In this document: positions 22,901 through 34,900 of the stretch, in pieces | How the letters are laid out: each line of letters starts with the position of its first letter | Position numbering within the stretch: position 1 is the stretch's first letter | DNA from: Euwallacea fornicatus | Lineage: Eukaryota > Arthropoda > Insecta > Coleoptera > Curculionidae | Assembly (NCBI RefSeq): GCF_040115645.1 | Contig: NC_089566.1 | Location: forward strand, 2,170,001 to 2,234,000 | Length of the DNA: 64,000 nt | Reading direction: 5' to 3' | Notes under the pieces: generated by a model | Seen by the model: the letters and a program-made list of their open reading frames with translations, nothing else | Database searches by the model: none | Told to the model about the DNA's origin: nothing | Position numbers and translations under genes: made by a program

Positions 22901-25900
22901 CGTCATAAACTAACCGTTTTAAATAGCCCCATAGAAAAAAATCGCGGGGCGTTAAATCTGGGGAGCGTGCAGGCCGAGAAATTGGTCCATTCCGCCCTAT
23001 CCATCTATTAGGAAACTCATTATTTAAGTGTTCGCGAACTTCTCGTATGAAATGTGGTGGAGTTCCACCATGTAGAAACCATTAGAGGAACATCTTCTAA
23101 TAAGTCGGGCGGATTGTTTTGAAGAAAGGCTAAATAATGTTCCCCTGTCAGCCGATTAGGTAAAAAGTAAGGTCCAATAGGCATGCCATTTACTACGCCA
23201 GCCCATACATTTACCGAAAATCTGTGCTGAAAATCACTTCTTTTCACGGCGTGCGGATTTTCTACTGCCCGCACATGGTTGTTGTGGAAATTATTCACAC
23301 CATTTCTTGTAAACTTAGCCTCGTCGGTAGCCAAAATTAATTTGGTAAAATTTTCATTTATGCTATACTCATGTAAAAGCCACTGACAACAGTCAACTCT
23401 TTTAGGATAATCTTCGGGTTGTAACACTTGTACCCGTTGATGATGGTAGGAATAAAATTGTTCTTGTCCTATAGTTTTCCAGACTTCACTACGAGCAACT
23501 CCTACTTGAGCTGCTATGGACCTGGTGCTCGTTGTTGGGTCGTTTTCGACAATTTCTATAATGTCATCCTCAATCTCTGCCACTTCTCGCGGAGGCGGTC
23601 TTCCGGCGTTACCTCCTCCACTCGCGGAGCCGAATGATTTCGCAAACGAAACCTTTCCGCGTACAAGCGACATGCCGCGGCTGCATTTTGTTGGCACACC
23701 CCGTAAGTTGATATTACGTCAACTAGTTCATTTTTTTTTATGAATGTATGCCATTTTTCCTGCCCAAAACAACCACAAATTGAAAGTAATACACGAACTA
23801 CTGTACGAATTTATTTAGCACTGGTCGAATCGAAAATTTCACTGTAAACCCCGCAAAACAAAAAAACAGACACACCCGATATCAGTAGTAAACAAACAAT
23901 TTTTCACTAAAAAAATGTTTTTACGACGCAATAGTCGAAAACGACAAAAAATCAGATTTGTATTAAAGTGTTTAAATTTCAATTTTTCTAAATAATTGTT
24001 AATTATTGCTTTATTCTGCGACTTTTATATGAACAATTTCTGGTGCACCGACTTCCCTTTACGAGCTCTATCAGCTGTTAAAATAAATGACTCAACTTTG
24101 AGAACGCCCTGTATGTTTTACTACTTCTTCATGAACAATAAAAAATCAAAATATTTTTCGCAAAAGATTAATTGTCTATTCGAACTAAAAGAAAGTGGCC
24201 TAAATAAGGGTACAAGCAATCTAACGGCCAGATATTAAATCTCAAGGCAGACGCGGTTTAATTTATATGCACAATATCATATTATGCCCTCAAGCATCAC
24301 AATCATCAAAATTATAATTAGTGATAATCTTGTTCTCAAGGTATTCTCGAAGATTATGGTCTGCGTTATATTTTTACTCACTCTACGGAATTCTATGTTG
24401 AATGTCCGGTTTACGTGTTTAGCCACATATCACTTAACCTCTTCCTTATTGTTATTAATTTGACAACCTTGTCATATAATTGTTTCGCATTTTGTGGGTT
24501 TGCAGTCCGCAAACAGATGGGTACGGCTTTAAAGTACAAATTCCAATAAAAAACACCTCTGTAAAAAAGGGTTATCGCTCAATACCAAAGCCGTATGCTA
24601 AACGAATCCACTTTATATGTACCTATACGTATCTACTAAACCCACAGACTATTTTGAAAAGCTCAATAAAATATCGAGCTTGATAGATACCGATCTGGAA
24701 AGAAATTCTTTTAAAACGCCTCGTAAATTGTCTGGATCACAATTGTTATACTGAAGTGGAGACTTAAAACTTGTAAAGTGGTTTGGTACTATCGGAAATT
24801 TCGCAGAACAAGAATTACGTAATTTCTCGTTCCCAAATACGCGTACCCAAAAATAATTTTTGGTATTCGTGTTTCTCATACCGAGATGAGTTCATGTTTA
24901 AGAAGTGAAAGAATTTCGAGTGTTACAATCTGGAGAAAAATTAAGTAATGGGTCGGTCCTCCACGACCAGACGATACAGTCCGAAACGCGTCTAGTCATC
25001 GACCTAATGAGATGATTGATGTCCTCGTGAGGTATTTCACTCCAAGCTTGTATGTTTGTGTCCAAGCAAGAATTTGTACGGCATGATAAAGGACCGCTTG
25101 CGTTTGTGGTAGATGGGATAAATTTTGTAGTCTTCTACCTATAATTTCCCGGACGTGTTCGATTGGTGGAAACTAGAGATCTGGGTGGCTAAGGTAAAAC
25201 GTTGGATATAATTCTATATACTATAATATAAAATTATAAATAAAAAAAAAGTACGTCATCTTGTTGAGGAACTGCATTAGGACAAATCCTGAGATATGGT
25301 AAAAACGTTTCCCCCAGTAGTTCCTGGATTTAACGACGAGCGGCGCTGGTAAATGTCTTTTACGGTATGCAGAGTGGTTCAATTTTAATCCTTTACTGTT
25401 ATTTTAGAGAGAACCAGAAAATAATATAAAACGACCATAAAAAAACGTAATTCGAAAAACGCATATAAACAAAGATTAAGCACGCTAAAGTTTAAATTTT
25501 TTTCTTGTTTCCGGCCCTTTCAATTTTAGCGATATTTACTGAAATTTGTCAATTATTAGAAATTCCAATTAACATTTTACTTTAAAATTATTGCGGACAT
25601 ATCGATGACATTGTACAGTGTGGTATATCTAAGCGTTGCCTTCAATTTATATGGGAGATCTACTGACACCTCTTAATTGAGGCCTAAAATGTAGTATTTC
25701 TTTCTAAATTTGGACATCCAAAGTACTGAGGAGACCCCAATGCTATTCTACAGGGTAATATTGTAAAACATATTTTCATCAAACAAAAACTGCGGATGCG
25801 ATACGCATCCACTAAACATGTCAATTGGGGAGCGTGATACTCCAGAGAATGCCACCTCTAACTCTTTGAATCAATTTGTCGAACTTATATTTCCTTTATA

Positions 25901-28900
25901 TAAGAAAAAAAACTGTCAGGCATGTATTAAAGCGTGTCAATTATGATATAACACGAAAGCACTTTCCTCAGTTTTAGGAGCCGTCCAAGGTGAACTTTTA
26001 TATAAAAAGTACACCGTAAATTTGAAAAAAATTAGCAAAAAATTGGAAGTTCTGAAATGAAAAAAGGAAAAACATTTTTTATACACTAGTCGTCTGATTT
26101 TGCGATTTTTACTACCCTATTAAGAGACACTATTTAAAACCCTGTATAAGAGAGGATGTTGAATTTGATGATTGCAAAACTATAATGAAATTTGTCGGAT
26201 TTTTACAGGAAAAGATCCAAATACATTTTTTGATTTTGGCGTGAGTGAATTTTTACTGATTGTACAGCTTTTTTTAAGATTATTAGCCTCACTAACAAAA
26301 CGTCAACAGTCATAATGCAAATTAAAAGACAAAAATGGAAAAAATTGCCAAAGCACTCTGACCAGAATCTTGTTATTCTTGTAGGTTTTATTCGCGAAAG
26401 TTGGGTTCAAATGTCATTACACAATGTGAAAATGAAGTTAATAAACACCGAAAAACAAATAAAAACATCGAATATACAACAAACAGAATAATTTTTTCGT
26501 CGTCCATCATTCTACCAAGTTCGTTTTTTTTTTTAATTGACATATGTTATGATCGATGTTCATTTTTCTAATAGCAACATAGAATGTGTGGTACCTTTTT
26601 TTAGAGGTATTTAGAGCAATTTCCCAAGTCTTAGCTAAAGTTCCTGAGTACCTGATGAGTTTTGAAATTACTTTATTTGAAGTCAACAAGAAATATGTTT
26701 GCCCGTTTATTTTCTTCGCCATTCTTTTTCGGCAACGGGGGTAATTTATGAAAAAAAAAATGAATCGATAGATCTTATAGAGCGTGTTCTATCGAATAAG
26801 TTTTGTCTCGACCACATTTCGTAAAACTGCTAGCAAACAAAATGAGCTTTCACTATCATACATTTCTGATCTATTGTTTCCGGTTAGTCGAGGTGTACAC
26901 CCTGTACCAGCAATGGTGCTTCGAAGTTCATTGTTTCTCAATTACAAGGAATTGAAAAGGTACGATTTGTCTAAACGGTAGTGGGCGTGAAACAGCCTTG
27001 GTCTGATGCTATACGAGGAATTCTGATCTACATACTAGGTATAGATTTCTGCAATGCACAATAAAGAAATCTAAGCTTAATGCTCGTGTCCGTTCTGTTA
27101 CAATTACTGCAGTTTTTTTTTCGGTTTTGCAAACCAATATTGCTGCAGACCCATACATACGTAATACCCACAGTATAATTATTTCCCAATTACTACAGAT
27201 CACGCATGGCGCAAAAAAACGTATAATGCTTTTATCGCTTTTTATTAGAGTTTAGCACATTTTGATGGCCCTTTCACTCGAACACTATTAGACACTAAGT
27301 CGTTAAGATATTACTATTTCTCAATTTGAACGGTCTCCCTAGTTATGCACTATTGAAATGCAACTGCAACCTATTTTGACAATAACGTTAAAACAATTTC
27401 TATATTAGGGATTCTGGATTTGCTGTTTTTAACAGTTTTGACAAACATATGCGCGCGATAAGAAAGAACCCAACCTGTCAGATGACGTTATTTAGGATAC
27501 AGCGGTTCCCCCGCTTATGGCTTAAGACGCCTTGGCAATTACACAAGGTCGTCTGCTTTGCACTTGAACCGATACCTGAGCTTCTTTTTTTCTCAATACC
27601 GCGTGGTAACTATTTAGCTACTGATATATCACCAATTCAAATAGCTTAATTGGACAAAAAGACCTTTTAGACGAGACAACTTGAAAATGTGTAACATCGA
27701 TCCCCTTTAAAGGGAGCAAGTGTTTACCCGAGATGGTTCTATGGATAAAGCAATGGGGAAAAATTAAAAATACGTCTTGCAGATAACAAACGTGATCTAT
27801 AAAGACGTTCGGCTACTATTTTAGATCGCTTTTAAGATTTTATCAAACTTTCGACTCGGAAAAATAAATCTGCAAGCAAATTAGCTTAACGAATCGCGTA
27901 ACTTTGTCAAGGAAAGAGAGTTGAAACTATCCGTTGTAAGACGAACGCTACATCTCGGAATCTCAGTGGCTATCGATACGGAAAATAAAGCATAAATTCT
28001 TACATCCAAAAAAAGCAAAATGTATGACGCAACAAACATCATCTGTAAATGTTAAAGATCAAAATTCCTTACAAAGTTTTTCTTCACGAGTCGATGCTGC
28101 ACATTCATAAGGTTGCTAATTAGTTTTTCACAATATGTGTATATTTCCATTAGGTACATCTACAGCTAGGAGGCATCCATGTGTACGATTGTAGGCGTAA
28201 TGTCATGACCTACATTAAGGAAAATAATTCAGTTTGTCAAAATTGATTTTCTTTTCAGAATTGGCTTGTGCGGCTTCGACAACCCAATGCGAGACCATAA
28301 GACCGAAGAGTTTAAAAGGCACATAGGACACGTAAGTAATATTTAAATGATATCCAGCTTAAGGAATGCTATATGAAGGCTACTAGGCCAAATGCAAACC
28401 TAAAAATATGCTACAAAATGTTGCGTGCTGCTTGACAATGAGCTGGGCATGTACCCGGTTAATTTAAAGCTCCGTTTAATTATATTTATTAGTACTTTTG
28501 TTTATAAGTGCCGAGTCTGCGACGCCAACCAGTGGGCAGTAGCCATTCAAGGTTGGTAGTACGTTACTACCTAGCAATTACCACGATATAAGTACACCTA
28601 AGGGGCCAATCTAGATCTATGTACTGTTCTATCTGTCGTTATAAAACCGTTACACATGAAACGCTAAACGACATAAACGCGGCTTCCTTTTTTAAACTAT
28701 GTAAATTTTATCTTTTTAGGCATACAAAGCCGCCGGATACAAATCTGGTCAGCAGCAGGTCAAAGATCATATTATTGTACCACTAGATATAATATTCAAA
28801 GCTATGTTTATAGTTTTACTAATAAATGTTAATTTTTGAACGTTTATTTTGAAGCTACAAAACATATAAGAAAACAAGGTGCAAATGAGAGATTTATTTA

Positions 28901-31900
28901 CCACTGCTTGAAACGAGCCCCTTCATAAGACTAATTAGCACCCAGTGTTAAGATCGTTTCGACAAAAGTATGAAACTTATGCGTACGACTCAAAGCAATT
29001 TAATTCGGGTGTACCTATACAGAGTCGTCAAATTTGCATGTTTTCAATGCACAGTAAAAAGTGACATAGATACTTCAATTAAATAATAATATATGAAATT
29101 GTACGTTCTGAGGCTCATATATCTGCAAATTGACATAATTTTCGTGAATTGGGAATCTAAAATTCTTTAAATTAAATTATTTAATAATATATATACACTT
29201 TATAGTAGGTTACTGTGACTATGACATTTAAAAATACGTCAGAGGTTATTCAAATTGAATACATATTGAACAACTACAATATATGTAGTTGCCTTGAAAG
29301 GAACATTCTCTTATACGATGGGAGAGATGCTTTTATTGATAATAGGAAAGTATTTACCAGAATATCGATGTTTCTAGCAGTGTTCAGATAATTATTAATT
29401 GTAAAACTAAATGGCAAATGTGGCTCCAATGTTCTGTGTATTTTTTAACGTCATACTAACAGGCACCTGCTACAAAATAGTTTTTTTCCGAATTGTTAAG
29501 CATAATATAAATGATACTTCACTTACACTTCGTTTAAAAAAGAAAGCATTGCCTTCCTAACGAAGCAATTTTTATATACGAGTTACAGAAAAAACACAAT
29601 TTCCTGTTAGGATTTGGAAAATTCAATTATTTGCAAAAAATTGACATGGGTGAATGTAATCTACTCAAAAAAGTATCCTAAAAAGGTAAAATAATACAAA
29701 GTTATTAAACAAAATTAAAAATGAGAAAGTTTGGGGGTTTTATTTATTCGAGAAAAAACTACCATGCAAAAATTTTGTTAATGGCAATCACCTTATCTCG
29801 AAAAATATCCGGGGTATACCATTGTAAACTTCCGGATTTTTGAGTAGCTATTGACTGACCTATTAAAACATGCAAATCTCGATAGTTTCTACATGATAGT
29901 CCAAATTCGAGACTCACCATTCAAAGTTGGGAAAGATAAAAGGTTTTACAAATTTTTCTCTTTTTCAAGACAAAACCGGAGCCACTGAAAATTTTTCAAT
30001 TTGCAAAAAGGCATTTTATTGTGTTACTCATTGCATAACTTCTTCATAATTTAACCATCTTTATGTATTTATTACGGATTCCGGGTATCTTCAGGGACCT
30101 TCATTATGACAATAAATTCTCTTTGAATGCTTTTTGGTTTGGATTGATTTTTATTTGCCAATTTTCACCGAATGGGATTGATTCTAGACGATAGCCAGTC
30201 AATCCCATTTGAGATCATCATTTCCGAAAGTCCCTATTAATTTTAAGCCAAAAAACAGCTATTTCAACTACTGATTGACTGCTTGTGGAAACACTGAGAA
30301 ATGTAAACAAATTTAATGGACACCACGTAATCTTGTCAACATTCTGTTAATTGGCCTGTTGCGAATAATAGTTTATTACATGTCGATTCAATAGGCATAT
30401 TTTTTTTCACTAGAAGGCTACCACGTTTTTTAAATCGTGAATAACAATAGGTAAATACAGTGCGAAGCATGCGCAGATCGACAGAGTGTCCATTTCGATA
30501 AGATATATGTAGTCAAGTGAAGAACTTCTCAAAGATATTTTCACGAGAAAAAAGATATTTCGTCTCGCAAATATTGTTTTTAATTTTATTAGTAATGGAT
30601 ATAGTAGAATAACAAGTAAGGTGACAAAATAAAAAATTTCACACAAATGGCATCTCATCTGCACCTATTTTCATATAGTCGAATAGAATACGGAAATCGA
30701 CTACGGACATCTCGTGGTAGTTTGTTGAAATAATTGCGAATATAGTCCAAAACTCACCCTAATTTGCCTCAAAATCCTCACCTGGCGTCAGGTTTGATTC
30801 AGCTAACCAGAATTATTCATTCCAGGAACACTTTCGAAACACTTGACACATAAAGTACAATAGTTCGAGTCCCGGTTACGCGATTTCTTGTAGAACCGTA
30901 TCACAAATACACTGGGGTTTCTACTAAGAACGGTCACAGTACTTGGTGCATACTTTTTTAAATTAATATATGCAGATTTATCAGACATCGGACTGATATT
31001 TTGCCAAAAACCACCCACTAAAGTTGAATGATCAACAAAAATCGCGTCGTGACAGCGACAATGGCTGAGAAAACACTGGAGGTCGGAGTTCCTTTGTTTT
31101 TTTTCGGCCATTATTGCTTTCAGTGACGATACGATTTTTGATAAATATTCAACTTTAATGCGCGATTTTTCGAAAGAAATATCAGCTCGAGGACTGGCAA
31201 ATCTACATGAATTCTCAAAAATATGGACAAATCAAGTGTTATGGGTGTTGTACTCGATTGAAAGCCGGATATATATCCATATTTGTGATGTGTTTTTGTA
31301 TGAAATCGCACAATCGAGACTCGGAGTGTCGTGCCGTGTGTATCATGCTGCGCGAGCTCGCATTGCATTCATGGCCTCCTAGATGTTGGTTGACTAAATT
31401 CATTGAGAATCTTTTAGGAAAATTCAAGGAAAATGTGCATCTTTAGGGATTTGATTCTTTCAGGAAAACTTCTTGTTCTTTTATACATATACGTTGAACT
31501 GTGGGGTTTAGAGAAAACTGGAGGTTTTCTAATGATGCTAGGCCTATTACGACACCTACAGTGAGGGACAATAGTATTGGCACACCAGGAGATTTAACAT
31601 ACAATGACTGATTTTAGCACATTAGCAAATAACAAAACAAATAAAAAATCATTTATTTTAAACCTCATATCTGAAAGTATTAATTACCCCTACATTTAAT
31701 ATTATATGATTTTTCTAACAAAATAAATTTTCAAATGTGTAAACCAACTACAGAAATCCATGGACGAAAATATTAGCGCAGTTTAGTTATATGCAAAATT
31801 AATTACAACTAATACTTTGTATCAAGACTTTTTCTTTTTATTACGTCAGCTAATCGTCTTGGCATTGAATGTATTAAATTTTGAGTAAAATTTGATTCTA

Positions 31901-34900
31901 TATGTTAAAAAAAAAAAGTTTAATGGACGAATAATTTTCCTCCCATCAGTTTTGAAAAATGTCTCATTTATTGTTAATGTTGAATATTTTATTACTGTAT
32001 TTCGCATATGAACGGTATTTTTTGTTTTTTGTAATAAAAGTCAAATAAATTTAAGTGGTTTGGATTTTACTCCATTATTTTACATTATTTCTAGGCGGAC
32101 GAATAATTTATCTCCCGTCTGTATATTTTCCCGTTCTCGTTGTAAAATTTCTTTCAGCTCTAGTTTGCTTGAAATGTAATATTTCCTTATTCTTTTTCCT
32201 AATTTATTCCAAACATTCTCAATTGGATTGAAGTCTGGTGACTATGAAGAAGTATTTAAAGCGTGAGGAACATTAAATGCGATCCATTGTTTTACGATGT
32301 ATACTTCGGATAATTATCCTGTTGAAAATAAAATCCGCGATCTAATTGAAGCTTTTCAGCACTCTGCTTTCAATTATTTTTTAGAATGCTTAGATAAACG
32401 ATGTTACGCATCACATTATTGATGAAGATAAGATTTCCAACACCAGTTGAAGCTATACACCCCCATACCACGACACTGCCACCTCTATGTTTGACAGTAT
32501 TATGAAGATTTTGTTGTTTGAGTTCTGTGTTTGGTTTTCTCCATACGCACACTTTACTCTCGAACTGATAAATGTTGAATTTAGATTTGTCGAAAAACAA
32601 TATGTTGTCCCAAAATTGGTTGTTCTGATCAATGTGCTTCTTGACAAAATTTAGTCTCTTCTTCTGATTTATTTTACTAATGTAGGGCTTCCTTCTGGCT
32701 ACCCTAGCTCTATATCCAGCACGATGAAGGGTCCTGCGTACTGTTTTACTGCTAACGTCTTTACAATCCTCTACTCTTAAAATAGAAGCAATTTCTGATG
32801 CACTGATTTGAAGATTAAGTTTAATTTTATTGCCTACTTTTTTCTCTTCTTGTGTAGGCAACTCGTTCGGGCGGCCATTTCTGGGTTGATTCAAAATATC
32901 ATTACTATTTTCAAATCTTTTTATAACATTTCTAACTGTAAAACGGCTCTTCTTTACTGGACTTGCAATATCTAAATAAGATCTACCATCTCTACGTAAG
33001 TTTACAATTGTTTTTCTTTTACTAATAGTTTTTTCTTCACCCTTGCGTTCCATTACTATCAAAATTACCAATAGATTGCTCGTATATTTTTAACTTTACT
33101 CGTGCCTACATGCAAAGAACGCATATTAAGAATAAAAAATAATAAAAAAATTATTTGTGGATCAAGAAAACTCTTTATGTACATATATAAAGTGTATCCA
33201 TGTTTTTGTACATAGATTTCTATAGTTTACATATTTGTTAGAAAATCATATAATATTAAATGTAAGGGAAATTAATAGTTTAAAGCCTGAGCTTCAAAAT
33301 GAATTATTTTTCATTTGTTTTGCGATTAACTATTGTGCCAAAATCAATCATTTTATATTAAAACTTCTGGTGTGCCAATACTTTTGCCCCTCACTGTATA
33401 ATATGACAGTTTCAAAATATCGAAAACGTCGAATGTTAAATATTTAGCTTTAAAAAATCGTCACAGTTTGATCAGTTAGATATGTAGTACCTTTAGAAAT
33501 TTGTTTATATTTTCTTCAATCAAATTCAAGAGATATAGGACGTCACGTGGTTAACTCGGTATAGGAAAATGGAGACCAGGGTTAAAACTTAAATAGCTCG
33601 ACCTGCATAATAATTTCAAAATGCGTAGTTTTTTTTACTTTACCTAAAAACTTTGAATTAATGAATTCGGAGATTAATCACAATTTTTGCTACTTCGTAC
33701 ATAATTCACATCAATCATGAATGATTGAATGTGCATTCTAGAAATATTTTACTCTACAGCCTGTTCCAAGTTAAGTGCACACCATTGGTAACTTTTTTAT
33801 TATTATAGATACAAAGTCGGCTACACCAGCAAACTAGTAGAATTTTCCCCCGCTGTTAAAGAGTGTAAAAGCATAAAAACAATTAAATGCGGTCTTAATG
33901 AAAACATTAGAAAAACGTGTTTTAATGAAAGATTCTGTAGTTTTTTACTCTAACGTTGGCAAATTCTCAACAGAACAAAAAAACCATACACAATATCGAC
34001 TTAAAGTTGAAAAGAACCCTATTATCAGCACATTTTTCCTTCAGATTAGTTAACTGTTTATGTCTAACAATAAAATAAAAACTTCATTCCATTCGTCATT
34101 GTAAGTTAATCTCACATCAAAAAATGCAAGCTAATGAATTAATGTATTAAATTTAAGTTAACTTTGAAGTTAATTATTATACATAATAGTAATTATTAAA
34201 TTATTATTTAAAAGAATGTTCACTCATTTAGAAAAATGCAGCATGTTAGAGACGTATGTTGAGTTAAGAAGGAAATAGCCCCCGAGCACTGGAACAATAT
34301 GGCCAAATGTATTTTGGACTTAATCAACCAGAGAAAGGCTATTTCCTAAAATTGTAGAGAAAATTTAGGTGTAATGAAAGAGTCTTTGTGAAAACTAAAA
34401 CTTAAAGACAATTTATTATAAATGAAGAAGTAGGAGTAAATGCTATTTTCGAAGCGTACAAAAATAACTCAATCGGAGATTTAGCAAAAAAAGGGTGGTT
34501 TAAAGTCATATACAATTTAGAGAATTCGAAAAATATATATTTGTACCCTTTAAATAGTGACCAGTACAAACATCTTTACCTGGTGACATCAAAAAGAGGT
34601 TATTCTTTCGCTGATGGATTGTAGATACCAGTAGGCAAAATTTGAACTTTTTAAGGTGCATTTTGTGCAACGATAAAGCTCATTTTTCAAATAGAGAAAT
34701 ATTTAATCCTAAAAACATGCATCTATGAACAACTTTATTATTGTTTACCCCAAAAACCCTCACATACAACTTAGTATCAATAGTGTTGTTTAAATAAAAT
34801 GAAAAAAGTGAAATTGAATCGTATTTCGCAGCAATACATAGTCAATAGGCTAGAAGAATGTACTGATAATTGGGTTACTTTGAATTTTAGGCCAATGTTG

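Larger units (their letters stand above)
14110..28258. other. 14.1-kb first intron of the MH2 gene
   Basis: The intron opens with GTGAGC and closes with CTTTTCAG. It contains the foldback element at 14504-15197, a duplicated block (18535-19000 and 21825-22225), a complete but dead transposon (22456-24111) and a Tc1 relic (24955-25205). I recognise no other coding sequence. Its length suggests room for regulatory DNA, but I cannot name any specific site. Confidence 0.7.
31559..33396 (-). mobile_element. Tc1-like transposon C, interrupted by an A-family end
   Basis: The left terminus (from 31559) reads CAGTGAGGGACAATAGTATT and continues GGCACACCAG. The right terminus, inverted, is CAGTGAGGGGCAAAAGTATT followed by GGCACACCAG. 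TA is present at 31557-31558 and 33397-33398. Total length is 1,838 bp. Removing the inserted block at about 31906-32121 leaves about 1.62 kb, the normal Tc1-like size. The transposase lies on the minus strand. Confidence 0.9.

Noticed and set aside
30862..30875. GTTCGAGTCCCGG string resembling a tRNA B box
   Set aside because: No matching A box, acceptor stem or anticodon arm could be found around it on either strand.
30803..31368. Minus-strand frames of 102 and 82 codons in intron 2 of the MH2 gene
   Set aside because: They do not join in frame through plausible splice sites and match no family I know, so they are probably chance frames.
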